Source of the DNA: Bombyx mori
Lineage: Eukaryota; Arthropoda; Insecta; Lepidoptera; Bombycidae
DNA length: 64,000 nucleotides
Direction of reading: 5' to 3'
Assembly (NCBI RefSeq): GCF_030269925.1
Contig: NC_085129.1
Location: 16,855,501-16,919,500 of the forward strand
A program made the translations under genes and the position numbers. Shown one piece after another: positions 19,057 to 28,100 of the stretch (its first letter is position 1; each line of letters starts with the position of its first letter). The notes below the pieces were generated by a model. The model had not been told where the DNA came from. It did not search any database and was given only the letters and a program-made list of their open reading frames with translations.

Positions 19057-21720
19057 TTACCGTCGCCCATGGACTTCAGCAATGCCAGGGGCAGAGCCAA
19101 GCCGCTGCCTATCGCTTAATACTCTCCACAAGCCTCTTTTAAAGAAGGACATGTCATAGCGCTCGGGAAACACCGTGGAGGGGAGCTCATTCCATAGTCG
19201 GATGGTACGTGGCAGAAAAGACCTCTGGAAACGCACTGTCGATGCCCGCAGTGGCTCCAGGTAGTATGGATGAACTCTACTCCGGTGGCGGGCGGTGCGA
19301 TGGTAACAACGAGATGCCGGTATCATCTCGAACAATTCCTCAGAGCACTCCCCATGGAACATTCGGTACAAAATACAGAGGGAACCGAAGTCCCTCCGCA
19401 GACCCAAAGGTTCCAAACGATCCGCGAGAATGGGATTATCGACGATTCGATCGGCCCTCCTCTGTATGGAGTCAAATGGAAGAAGCTGGTATTTGGGAGC
19501 CCCGGCCCAGAGATGGGAACAGTACTCCACGCGAGGCCGGACTTGTGCTTTATAAAGCAAAAGTCTTTGTCCAGGCGTGAAATACCGCTTCGCTCTGTTG
19601 AGGACTCCCAGCATTTTGGACGCCAACTTGGCTTTGCCTTCCAAATGACTCCGAAATTGGACATCACTCGAAATGTCGACCCCAAGTATCCCGATGCTCG
19701 CGGAAGGTTGCAGGGATACTCCTTGGAATTGCGGCGCCATGACAAAGGGGTCCTTCTTGGCAGTGAACGCGCAAACTTGTGTCTTCAACGGGTTGAATTG
19801 AACTAAGTTCGATTCACCCCACTCGGAGACTCGCCCCAGAGAGCTCTCCACTTCAGACACAAGTTTTGATCGTCTCTCTTGCACCACGCTCCGAGAAAGA
19901 CTCTGATGGCCGATATATCGCGCATCCCCCGTGCCGTCATCCGCATAGCAATGCATGCCATCAATAGACAGCATGTCATTGATATACAGGATGAAAAGCG
20001 TGGGGGAGAGCACCGAACCTTGTGGAACGCCAGCATTAATGGTCATGGTATCAGAACAATCACCGTCTACAACGACCGTGATGCTCCGCCCATCCAGAAA
20101 GCTAGCGATCCACTTGCAGAGACCCTCGGGGATTCCGTAAGATGGTAGCTTCGACAGAAGCGCCCTATGCCAGACCCTGTCGAAGGCCTTCGCGATATCA
20201 AGGCTCACAGCAAGAGCCTCGCCCTTGCTCTCCAAGGCTTCAGCCCACCTGTGAGTAAGGTATACAAGAAGATCGCCAGCTGAACGACCGTGACGGAAAC
20301 CGTACTGTCGGTCACTGATCAGCTGGCGATCTTCAAGATACTTCAGGAGTTGTGTGTTTATTATTCGCTCCATCACCTTGGAAAGCAAGGAAGTTATCGC
20401 GATAGGCCTATAGCTCGATGGGTCCGACCGGTCACCCTTCTTGGGGATAGGGTGGACGTGGGCGGTCTTCCATGAAGACGGAACCCTGTTAGTGCAATAA
20501 GAGAGGCGATACAAACGCGTTAGCGCAGGCGTCAGCTCAGGGGCGCACGTTTTCAGAACCACTGCGGGGATGCCGTCTGGCCCACTCGACTTATGGACGT
20601 CCAGGAGTCGGAGCTCCCGCCTGACTGCACACTGTGTGAAGCAGATTTCCGGCAGGGAGCTATCACACCGGGGGATGTTCGGTGGTGTGGCACCCCTGTC
20701 GTCCACAGTCGAGTTCGAGGCGAAGAGTTTGACCAGAAGGTCAGCCTTCTCTTTCGCACTGTGGGCCAGAGTGTCATCGGACTTGCGCAGTGGTGGGAGA
20801 CTAGACCTGCAAAAGTTTCCTTCTGCAGCTTTGGCGAGCGACCAAAAAGCACGGCTCCCAGAGGGATAGCTCTTTAGTCGCTCGCCAACTCTAGCAACGT
20901 GCTCCGACTTCGCCTTGGCAATTACCTTCTTGTAGGACCTGGAGGCGGCGTTATATTTCCGCCTTTCCTCTGAGATGTTAGGATCCCGACGCCTCCTGGC
21001 ATCATCCCATGCCACGTATGCGGACCGCTTGAGGTGTGCAGCATCCCTGCTGGCATTGTTATACCAGGGTCTGCTGCGACCCCCAACGGGCACTTCAGAA
21101 GAGGGAACAAACAATTCCATCCCCTGGAGCACCACGTCTTTAAGACGGTCCCCACAGACGTCAGGATCAGCAGAGGAAAAGCAGAACCGCCCCCATGGGT
21201 AGGATGCGTAAAATTCACGCAATCCATCCCAATCTGCTGACATATACCGCCAAACTCTTCGATACCCGGTCGTCGTTCGACGACCAGGACGAGAGAGTGG
21301 TACGGCAGCACGGATAAGGCAGTGATCGGACGATCCAAGCGGAGCGTCGACCACCACACTGTATCCGGCCGGATCCGTGGTCAGCAGAAGGTCCAACAGA
21401 GAAGGCTCGTGCCCCTCGATATCTGGGACACGGGTGGGCTGTGTCACCAGCTGGGAGAAGCCGTAGGCCAAGGCGAAATCGTAGGCAGTCCGACCCGGGA
21501 GGTCAGTGGTTCTGGACCCCAACCACTCTTGGTGGTGAGCGTTAAAATCTCCAAGAACCACCACCTCCGCAGATGGGTACTGCTCAAGCACGCGGTTAGT
21601 CCCCTCTTGCACATGCTCTATCAGAGCTGCACCTGTATCACTGCTCTGGGACCTGTACAGGCACGCGTAGATTCGGCTACGGCCCACGTGATCTACGCGC
21701 AGCCACAAGAGGGACAGGTC
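19057..21720 (-). CDS. Jockey-like LINE ORF2, endonuclease/reverse transcriptase (open over 880+ codons)
   Basis: This protein nicks target DNA and copies the element RNA into it by target-primed reverse transcription. Residue numbers count from the first Met inside this segment (21708). Endonuclease motifs are GDFNAHH (53-59) and GSSDHCLI (125-132). The RT region has SLDIAKAFD (502-510), GVPQGSVL (560-567) and the catalytic YADD (588-591). The C-terminus has the FLPRTIRLWNELPSTVF block common in this group. No stop or frameshift interrupts it. The true N-terminus lies at 22468, on the other side of the R1-like insertion. The long open frame suggests a young copy or recent purifying selection. 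Confidence 0.85.
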   Translation of the reverse strand, partial: DLSLLWLRVDHVGRSRIYACLYRSQSSDTGAALIEHVQEGTNRVLEQYPSAEVVVLGDFNAHHQEWLGSRTTDLPGRTAYDFALAYGFSQLVTQPTRVPDIEGHEPSLLDLLLTTDPAGYSVVVDAPLGSSDHCLIRAAVPLSRPGRRTTTGYRRVWRYMSADWDGLREFYASYPWGRFCFSSADPDVCGDRLKDVVLQGMELFVPSSEVPVGGRSRPWYNNASRDAAHLKRSAYVAWDDARRRRDPNISEERRKYNAASRSYKKVIAKAKSEHVARVGERLKSYPSGSRAFWSLAKAAEGNFCRSSLPPLRKSDDTLAHSAKEKADLLVKLFASNSTVDDRGATPPNIPRCDSSLPEICFTQCAVRRELRLLDVHKSSGPDGIPAVVLKTCAPELTPALTRLYRLSYCTNRVPSSWKTAHVHPIPKKGDRSDPSSYRPIAITSLLSKVMERIINTQLLKYLEDRQLISDRQYGFRHGRSAGDLLVYLTHRWAEALESKGEALAVSLDIAKAFDRVWHRALLSKLPSYGIPEGLCKWIASFLDGRSITVVVDGDCSDTMTINAGVPQGSVLSPTLFILYINDMLSIDGMHCYADDGTGDARYIGHQSLSRSVVQERRSKLVSEVESSLGRVSEWGESNLVQFNPLKTQVCAFTAKKDPFVMAPQFQGVSLQPSASIGILGVDISSDVQFRSHLEGKAKLASKMLGVLNRAKRYFTPGQRLLLYKAQVRPRVEYCSHLWAGAPKYQLLPFDSIQRRADRIVDNPILADRLEPLGLRRDFGSLCILYRMFHGECSEELFEMIPASRCYHRTARHRSRVHPYYLEPLRASTVRFQRSFLPRTIRLWNELPSTVFPERYDMSFFKRGLWRVLSDRQRLGSAPGIAEVHGRR

Positions 21721-21736
21721 CCTCTTGTGGCTGCGC
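21697..21736. repeat. 18-base perfect inverted repeat at the insertion junction
   Basis: Arms are 21697-21714 (GCGCAGCCACAAGAGGGA) and 21719-21736, with a 4-base loop CAGG. The left arm is part of the jockey-like ORF (codons for SLLWLR). The right arm is an inverted copy of it within the insert. Confidence 0.95.
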
Positions 21737-22230
21737 TCTATTCACTCCACGGCAGCGCGCTACCAGCACTCTAGCGCGCTGCCGTGGAGTGAATAGAGCG
21801 ACCGGTCGACGGTGTATCGCGTCCCGACCCGGCAGGCTGGTTCTGGTCCAGCGGGGTATTCCGGGACACCAGCGGCACCGTCTGGGCGGCCCGACGGGCT
21901 GCTGTACCGAGACGGCCGACGTTTCAGAGCCTTCGATTCGCCTCGAAGGCTCCGTCGGCTGGGCGTCCTTGGGGTGAGCCGCGCCGTCTGGTTGTAGTGT
22001 TGACCGCGGTAGCCCCCCTACCTCATCCGGGTTCTGACCTCGGAGGGGATCGGACGTCGGGTGTAAGAGTGCAGAGGAGTCGTTTAGTGGGTGGGCTCTA
22101 AAATCCTTGGGCCCGCGGTCTGCTCACAACACCATGCAGATCGTTGAGTCTCACATACCCCGCGCGCCCCTTTTGCGCGGGGACCTCGTAGGAGGTTCGG
22201 CCCTCTACCCGAAAAAAAAAAAAAAAAAAA
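21723..22230 (+). mobile_element. R1-like LINE 3' fragment inserted in the jockey-like ORF
   Basis: It is a GC-rich, non-coding 3'UTR ending in a 19-base A-run (22212-22230). It shares CCAGCGGGGTATTCC with the 3'UTR of the R1-like element at 16866-18577. The 6-base direct repeat GGTCCC flanks it (21717-21722 and 22231-22236). The 5' junction is complex, with two perfect inverted repeats. Confidence 0.75.
21734..21800. repeat. 29-base perfect inverted repeat
   Basis: Arms are 21734-21762 and 21772-21800 with a 9-base loop (CCAGCACTC). It overlaps the previous inverted repeat by 3 bases and sits at the 5' edge of the R1-like fragment. Confidence 0.95.
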
Positions 22231-22468
22231 GGTCCCGTTGTTCGAGGCCTCGTAGACGGCGACAACAAACATCAGCCCGGACGAATACACACACCCCGGC
22301 TTTACGCAGGAAGTTGTGCTCCAATACGTAGCCGGGGTATTCAAGGTAAGAGGTATCATCCGGAGCAGATATCTGTGTCTCCGTCAGAAACAGTAGGGCA
22401 GGCTGCGCCGTCTCAAGGTGGTGGTGTACGGCGTCTATGTAGGCCCCTGACATTGCTGAAATCCACAT
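22231..22468 (-). CDS. Jockey-like LINE ORF2, N-terminal endonuclease segment
   Basis: It starts MWISAMSGAYIDAVHHHLE and includes LLFLTETQ, whose E is the endonuclease catalytic residue, then VCVFVRADVCCRRLRGLEQR. The reading frame stops only because of the R1-like insertion. The codon interrupted at 22231 continues at 21722 in the same frame. Confidence 0.8.
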
Positions 22469-22489
22469 TAAATGTGGAATAGGGGATCG

Positions 22490-23160
22490 CCGATATAGCC
22501 CTTTTTCTTTTTCTTATTTTCATTTTGTTTTTTGGAGAGTGGGATAAGGTGAGGTAGGATGTTCGGAGTGAAAAAATGACAACACCTGAATAAAGCGCGG
22601 AACATAGTGTGCGGTCGATTACGGGTTCCGTGAGAGTCCGACGCAGGGCATGGAAGGGCCCCCAGTCTACCCTGCGTACGATCGCCGGGATCCACTCCGG
22701 TCTCCGAGTCCGGCACGACGACCGCACGACAGGATTTTGCACCGGTTGGCGGGACAGCTTCCCGGGGCGGAGTTTAGTAGTGACACCCGGGTTCAGGTCC
22801 CCTACTGACCGGCGGGCGGCGGCGAACACCGTTTCACTGGGTCTCCCTATACCCCTGTCAAACAATCACGTCCCGCAAGCTCGCGCGCACGTCTGATCCG
22901 CATGTTCCAGGTGTCATCAAGATTCACCCCCAACAAGGAAGAGGAAAGGAAAGGAATAAAACTGGCTCTCCAACCCACACACCGGAACACAGCTAGGCTA
23001 TTTGGCGGCGGACTCTAGTTGGAGGGTGGTCGCCAGCCAGTCGGACTAGTCCTACCACCGATTATGTTTTCGGCTCCCGTTTAGCACCACCCAGGGGTCA
23101 CTTGTAGGGAATCGCGGGTTAAACCTACGGAAGCGGGAAGCAATCGACCCCCTATATGAA
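22490..23160 (-). other. GC-rich 5' leader of the jockey-like LINE
   Basis: It precedes the endonuclease segment and is GC-rich, unlike flanking host DNA. The minus frame at 22865-22413 is open for 150 codons but shows no gag zinc knuckles. It probably holds the internal promoter and 5'UTR. ORF1 is either absent or deleted. Confidence 0.5.
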
Positions 23161-23169
23161 CTTGTAATA

Positions 23170-24350
23170 AAATCTCCTTGGCTATACTATTTGTATCTGG
23201 CTGGTTTTTGTATCATTAAAAGTTTAAGTTCGAAAGAAGATAATTCCAAATTAAAATTAGGCAGATGTGTGATTTTATTTATTTTTCGTACTGTCAAGAT
23301 GAATGAATCTAATGAAGACATTCGATACATTTTAAAATTTTACTACAAAAAAGGTAAAAAAGCAACGCCAGCCGTGAAAAAATATTTCGATGTTTATGGA
23401 CCTAGTGCAGTATCTGTGAGAGTAGCACAAATTTGGTTTAAGCGTTTTCAGTCCGAAAATTTTGATGTCAAAAATACACGTCGCTCTGGTCGCCCTATTA
23501 CGGATAAAATCGATGTCATTTTTGAAAAAGTAGGGTAAGATCGGCATATCAGTAGTTACGACGTAACTGAATAACTGGGAATTGTCCACAAAATAGTTAT
23601 GGCGCATTTGAAAAAAAACTGGGTACACAAAAAAGCTCACTGAAAGAAACCTAATGAACCGTGTACTCATTGGTGATTCTTTATTTTACGACGTAATGAA
23701 ACCGAACCATTTTTGAAGAAGCTGATAACTAGTGATGAAAAGTGGATCACGTACGACAAGAACGTACGAGAAAGGTTGTGGTCGAAGGCCGGTTAGGCTT
23801 CACAGACTCTGACAAAACCCGGGTTAACTTGCAACAAGGTGATGCTGTGTGTGTAGTGGGGTTGGAAGGGCATTATACATTATGAGCTGTTACCACCAGG
23901 CAGGACCATCGATTCTGAACTCTACTGCGAACAACTGATGAGATTAAAGCAAGAAGTTGAGAGAAAGCGGCCGGAATTAATCAACAGAAGGGGTGTGGTT
24001 TTTCATCACGATAACGCTAGACCTCACACATCTTTAGCCACTCAGCAAAAATTAAGAGAGCTTGGCTGAGAGGTGTTACCTTGCACCTTCAGGTTTCTAC
24101 CTGTTTCGGTCTCTTCAGAATTCTTTAGGCAGTGTCAGGTTAACATTACGAGAGGACTGCCAAAACCAAGTGTCGCGGTATTTTGATCAGAAGCCCCAAA
24201 TTTTCTATAGCAATGGTATCATGTCCCTACCTACAAGATGGCAAAAAGTTATCGAACAAAATGGTACCGACATACTTTACTTAAATGCGAATAAACTATA
24301 TTAAAAAATGTTGTGAATTTTCTTAAAAAATGCGAAGAAACTTTTTCCCC
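23170..24350 (+). mobile_element. Mariner element (dead)
   Basis: The transposase coding region starts at ATG 23299. It reads IRYILKFYYKKGKKATPAV and VKNTRRSGRP, the mariner N-terminal helix-turn-helix and linker region. Further pieces are ITSDEKWITYDKN, PPGRTIDSELYCEQLM, VVFHHDNARPHTS (second catalytic Asp) and LPTRWQKVIEQNG near the C-terminus. A stop at 23536 and later frameshifts break it. Around 24066 the HPPYSPD segment is missing and the expected third Asp is Gly (LAPSGFYLF). The right end contains TTTTTCCCCAACGTATTA. I could not find the matching left repeat, which the LINE insertion may have removed. Confidence 0.75.
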
Positions 24351-24590
24351 AACGTATTATTATATAGAAATAAAATAGTAAACAATGTTTACAATAAGTG
24401 AGCTGTTTAGGCTTACTATACTATTTGACATTGGACGGCGTTGGGTAAATTAATTAAATGAAATTACAAATTTTACAGCGCCCCCCTAACCCACATCAAC
24501 GCCCCCCATTTTTTCCTGGGCCCCTTAATGCCCCCCTCTAGGTTTCAAACGCCCCCCAGGGGGCGTTATCGCCCACTTTGAGAAAGACTG

Positions 24591-24735
24591 CTCTATATCC
24601 TTCCACATTCATAGTTATCACTCTCTTACCAACCTCATTTTCATTTCGTCTCATCACATGTCCATACCATCCCAAACGCACACTCCTCAGCTTCTCTGTC
24701 CAGGTGCCACTTTCAGACTTCCTCTAACATACTAC
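24591..24735 (-). pseudogene. RTE-like LINE fragment, part 2
   Basis: The minus strand encodes [17 protein letters not shown] and [14 protein letters not shown], which lead directly into RGRPKKKWIDCVKDD at 15373. The two parts belong to one LINE interrupted by the hAT-like element. Confidence 0.7.
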
Positions 24736-24779
24736 ACACACTCATCACTTTTAATTATTATTCTCATAATCCGTTTGCA

Positions 24780-24885
24780 GGTCTGCTGGAAGAGATTCCT
24801 TAAAGAAATAAGCAGTGCCTTTGTACATAATTTTCCTATTACTCTGTACTATGTCTTCTTTTATGTGTGTACATAAATAAATAAA
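24780..24885 (+). repeat. LINE 3'-end fragment (CR1/Zenon-like)
   Basis: CTGCTGGAAGAGATTCC, TTTGTACATAATTTTCC and TCTGTACTATGTCTTC, then TGTGTGTACATAAATAAA. Same family as 9630-9758. Confidence 0.5.
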
Positions 24886-26064
24886 AACAATTTTATGCAA
24901 ATATTATTTCGTAATGAATCTATTGATCATAATTTTTCTTTGTTTATATTTTTTTATTATTTTGAGATTGATTTATTTAAGATTTGCAGTTCTGTCATAA
25001 TGTATTCAACATCTCAGAGGGCAGTTTATGCAACACTCAGAGGACATATTTTTATTTAGATAATGTATAAGCTTGTAGTATAATTGTTAATAGCTACAAT
25101 AGGTTTTTTTATTGCTTAAGTGGGTCGACGAGCTCACGGCCCACCTGATGTTAAGTAATAGGTAGGTTGCTGGAAATTGATAGTCAATAAATGATCCAAA
25201 TATAAGGGATTTAAATTAGAAATACATTGATTACACATCATTAAGATTCAAAGCATATTATTTCAGTAATTTTTGATTAGTAAATTTTTTCTTTGTTAAA
25301 AAGTAGACTTTATTAGAAAGCTACTTGGAATTAAGCTTTATTAATGATCATGTGTGTCATGTTTTAGTGAGTAATGACAAAAAAAAAGTTTTGTTTTATT
25401 TTAACTTTTAAATAAGTCTTACTGTGTCTGTGGTTGTTACAAAATATTTTAAACTCGCTTAAAGTCGTAAATATGAATATAACACGACCTCGAAACGCAG
25501 AAGCGAGAATGAAAGTAGCATTATGGCTAATATAATGTACACTTTTAAAATCAAATTTAAAACATAAATAATTGACTTCATTCGAAAATCTAATACTTAC
25601 AGAATTGTTTAAGCACTCGGATAAGTTCTTGACCCCAATATAGGACACCTAAACGCGCAAAGTACTGCAGTTTTACAATGATAAAATTCAAACTTGTATC
25701 TACACCTTATTTAACGCTTTTAACTTAAAATAAAATAATTTGGACCGCGTAAAAAGTATTTTAGATGAAATTTCGGTTGTGACTTCAGTTCGCAATTCCG
25801 ATTTTATGTTATATTAAATGAGTTATGTTTTGTTAATTAAAAAATTGTATTCTTTGTAAAGTTGTACAATAGAAATTATGATTTTGTAATTTACAAATAA
25901 ATGTCAATTATTTGTGACTTCTGACAGATCTTGGACTCTTGACATTTCACATAAAATCAGCTGTGTTTTAAAATTAAATTAAAACACATTTTGTTAGGAA
26001 ATGTTCTGAAATGCCCTAGTGACATTTCGGATTACTCTTAAAATTTTATTATATTCTGACTTTA
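24886..26064. other. AT-rich stretch with one Bm1 scrap
   Basis: A minus-strand Bm1 tail fragment is at 25107-25165 (CGAGCTCACGGCCCACCTG). No exon was recognised in the rest. Confidence 0.4.
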
Positions 26065-26458
26065 CTGGTAGTTTTCCAATTACAGAGCATAATGCGACTC
26101 AGTGACGCACGATGCCGAATTATGCTGAAGCTTAATTGGAACGTGAATTAGTTTTCAAATGCATCAGCAGAGTGCGCTAAGTTAGCACAGTTTTAATTAA
26201 CATTGATTATTTCTAAGAAACTACGACTAAACGAAAGCCTTACAATTTTTTTCAACATAAAATAATATTATAATAGCCGGCAAACTTCTTGAGCATTTGT
26301 TGACGTAGTGGGGGTAAGTTTGCGCATGGTACACTCACGTGCAAAAACATTATATACTCTGCGTCATAATGCAATTAAATTATTAAAATCAACATATATA
26401 TTTTTTTATATATTTATTAGAACATCAACAAAAAATGTAGGTTAATAATTGTAATAAT

Positions 26459-26647
26459 TTAATCTTGGGGTAAAATAGATATTCCTTCTATTAAGTCAAA
26501 ACTAGAGCTGTTGCCAGGTCTTGGTTCAGTTGAAGCGAAGCTGGTATTTGTATTTTTTTTTTCGTTATCATAATCTTGACCATCATCATCATCACTGTTT
26601 TCATCACCCGAGTCGCTATCATCGTGATTAGTCGACATAGGGCTCAT
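26459..26647 (-). pseudogene. Transposase acidic C-terminal tail
   Basis: It encodes an Asp/Ser-rich stretch (HDDSDSGDENSDDDDGQDYD) and ends at a stop at 26459. It follows directly after the RQKRRP segment, so about 200 residues of the DDE domain are missing. Confidence 0.55.
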
Positions 26648-26843
26648 CGGTGTAGTTTACAACTCGGTCGATTCGGTCTTCTTTTTTGTCTATAATTTAT
26701 TATTTTTTGAAGATATTCGATTCGTAGTAATCGAATGTTACTTTTTTCAATTACCAGCTTCCGATTACTTTCAGTTCATTTTTTCCATCTAAAGCCTAGC
26801 TCTTTCATAATACGTCGTAAGCTTCATTACGAGCCATTAAAAT

Positions 26844-27194
26844 TTATATCTTCTTTAAAATTTTCGAAGCCTTTCTACGGTACGGAGTTTCGCTGCTTGT
26901 TATGTAGTTATTATGATTACATCTTTTTATTACAGATTGAACGAAACTATCCATTCCGGTAACTTTCTTCTTCCCTGATCTTTTTTTACCCGGAGTCCGA
27001 AACACGGCGAGCAAGCCAGAGCCTTTAGCTTCCTTAATAATGCACCTAACAGTCCTCACTGATGGTTTTGTTACTTCCGAAGTCTGTTTTAATTTTTCCA
27101 TATCATTCTTCCCCTGTTTTATAATGAAGCAATATACGTCGTACACAATTTTTCTACCCTTTCTTTTGAATACTACACCGGTTTGTCGCGGCAT
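26844..27194 (-). pseudogene. Transposase N-terminal part
   Basis: It starts MPRQTGVVFKRKGRKIVYDV and contains KPSVRTVRCIIKEAKGSG, a helix-turn-helix-like segment, followed by TPGKKRSGKKKVT. After about 115 codons the frame shifts. A later frame reads RRIMKELGFRWKK and RIEYLQKIINYRQKRRP, which normally leads into the first catalytic Asp. Confidence 0.65.
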
Positions 27195-27734
27195 AGTGTA
27201 TGTTTTATAAAAAAACAACAAACACTCAACAAATAGCAATGACAACAAAGTCCACAAGTAATATAACAAATAACTTAACGATTAATAACGATAGACTTTA
27301 ATAATATAATAACTTTCCACTGTACGCAAGCGTACTTTTGGGAGCAAACGGAATGAGGGCGCGGTGCGGGACGCAAGGTTCGACTGATCTACCAATAAAG
27401 CGCTCGATACGATTTCCCCTGCCGTCGCGCCTCACCCTCACCACCAAAGTGATCTAAAATTGGGTTCTGCGCAGTCAAGGTCATTTGCTCAAGATGTTTG
27501 CCGGTTACTATACTAACGATAATATAAACAAAATTTTGATTAATGCCAACTTAAAGAAAAAACACTAGTCAATTTTCTGTTACTGAGTCGGTATCGATTG
27601 CGAGTATCACGCGAGAGCTGTACTTTTGAGAGTGCTCGATTGTGCGAAATGTGTTGGAACATTCAACGTTGAGCATTATGCCGCATAATGCGCTCTTGTG
27701 CTGTAATAGGAAAACTACCACTATTTCATTTCAT

Positions 27735-27992
27735 TTTAAAGTTTGTCTACAAGACTGTTTCGTCTTTTAAAACGTAAGATTACGTTTAATTTCAAATTTT
27801 AAAAGGTAACTACAACGTGGTCATTCCCTTTGCCAGTCCAATTGGACGAAGAAAAAACAAAAAAAAACAATGAAAATTGACATTTGACAATACGCGACCG
27901 TACGTAGAGTAGAGAGAGACGTAAACAAGCGACGGACGTTGTATATTTTTTGTGATTACTATTCATTATTGATACCATTAAATATTCCGATA
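27735..27992 (+). promoter_or_regulatory. GMF 5' flank / 5'UTR
   Basis: This stretch separates the transposon end (27721) from the GMF start codon. There is no clear TATA box at the usual spacing. A CCAATT motif lies at 27837-27842. It was included as the likely promoter from position alone. Confidence 0.4.
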
Positions 27993-28100
27993 ATGTCAGC
28001 ACAAAACGTAAACGTCTGTGATATTGGTGATGATGTAAAGGAAGTCCTGAAAAAGTTTCGTTTCCAGAAACACACTTCCAATTCTGCTCTTATTTTAAAG
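27993..28100 (+). CDS. GMF: GMF exon 1 (coding part)
   Basis: 36 codons from MSAQNVNVCDIGDD to SALILK, donor GTAATT. The start was chosen because it aligns with the family N-terminus. The next upstream in-frame ATG does not extend the homology. Confidence 0.92.

Larger units (their letters stand above)
18981..23160 (-). mobile_element. Jockey-like non-LTR retrotransposon, nearly full length
   Basis: The minus-strand order is a GC-rich 5' leader (about 23160-22490), the endonuclease N-terminus (22468-22231), an R1-like insertion (22230-21723), the rest of ORF2 (21720-19057) and a short 3'UTR with an A-tail (19010-18981). The 3' end (GGCATTGCTGAAGTCCATGG ... CTCGTCTGCCTACAAGGGC) recurs as 5'-truncated copies at 38511, 42901, 47448 and 50106. 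I see no ORF1/gag in the leader. Its clade (jockey versus CR1) is inferred from the RT and the A-tail. Confidence 0.8.
15374..24590. mobile_element. hAT-like terminal-repeat element enlarged by nested insertions
   Basis: Left end CAGTGATTATCAAACT and right end (reverse complement) CAGTCTTTCTCAAAGT, each running into a GATAACGCCCCC-type block, form imperfect terminal inverted repeats. The 8-base direct repeat CTCTATAT lies immediately outside (15366-15373 and 24591-24598), as expected for hAT transposons. The 9.2 kb interior contains no hAT transposase that I can see. It is filled by an RTE-like LINE, a Helitron, an R1-like LINE, a MITE, a jockey-like LINE and a mariner. The original element was probably a short non-autonomous hAT. 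Confidence 0.7.
26065..27721 (-). mobile_element. Tc1/mariner-superfamily element with deleted catalytic core
   Basis: Terminal inverted repeats are CTGGTAGTTTTCCAATTACA (left) and GTGGTAGTTTTCCTATTACA (right, reversed), with 2 differences. TA dinucleotides flank both ends (26063-26064, 27722-27723). The minus strand carries transposase N- and C-terminal parts but no DDE core, so it could move only in trans. Confidence 0.75.

Noticed and set aside
19209..21774. Plus-strand frames of 90-180 codons
   Set aside because: They are antisense shadows of the jockey-like ORF2.
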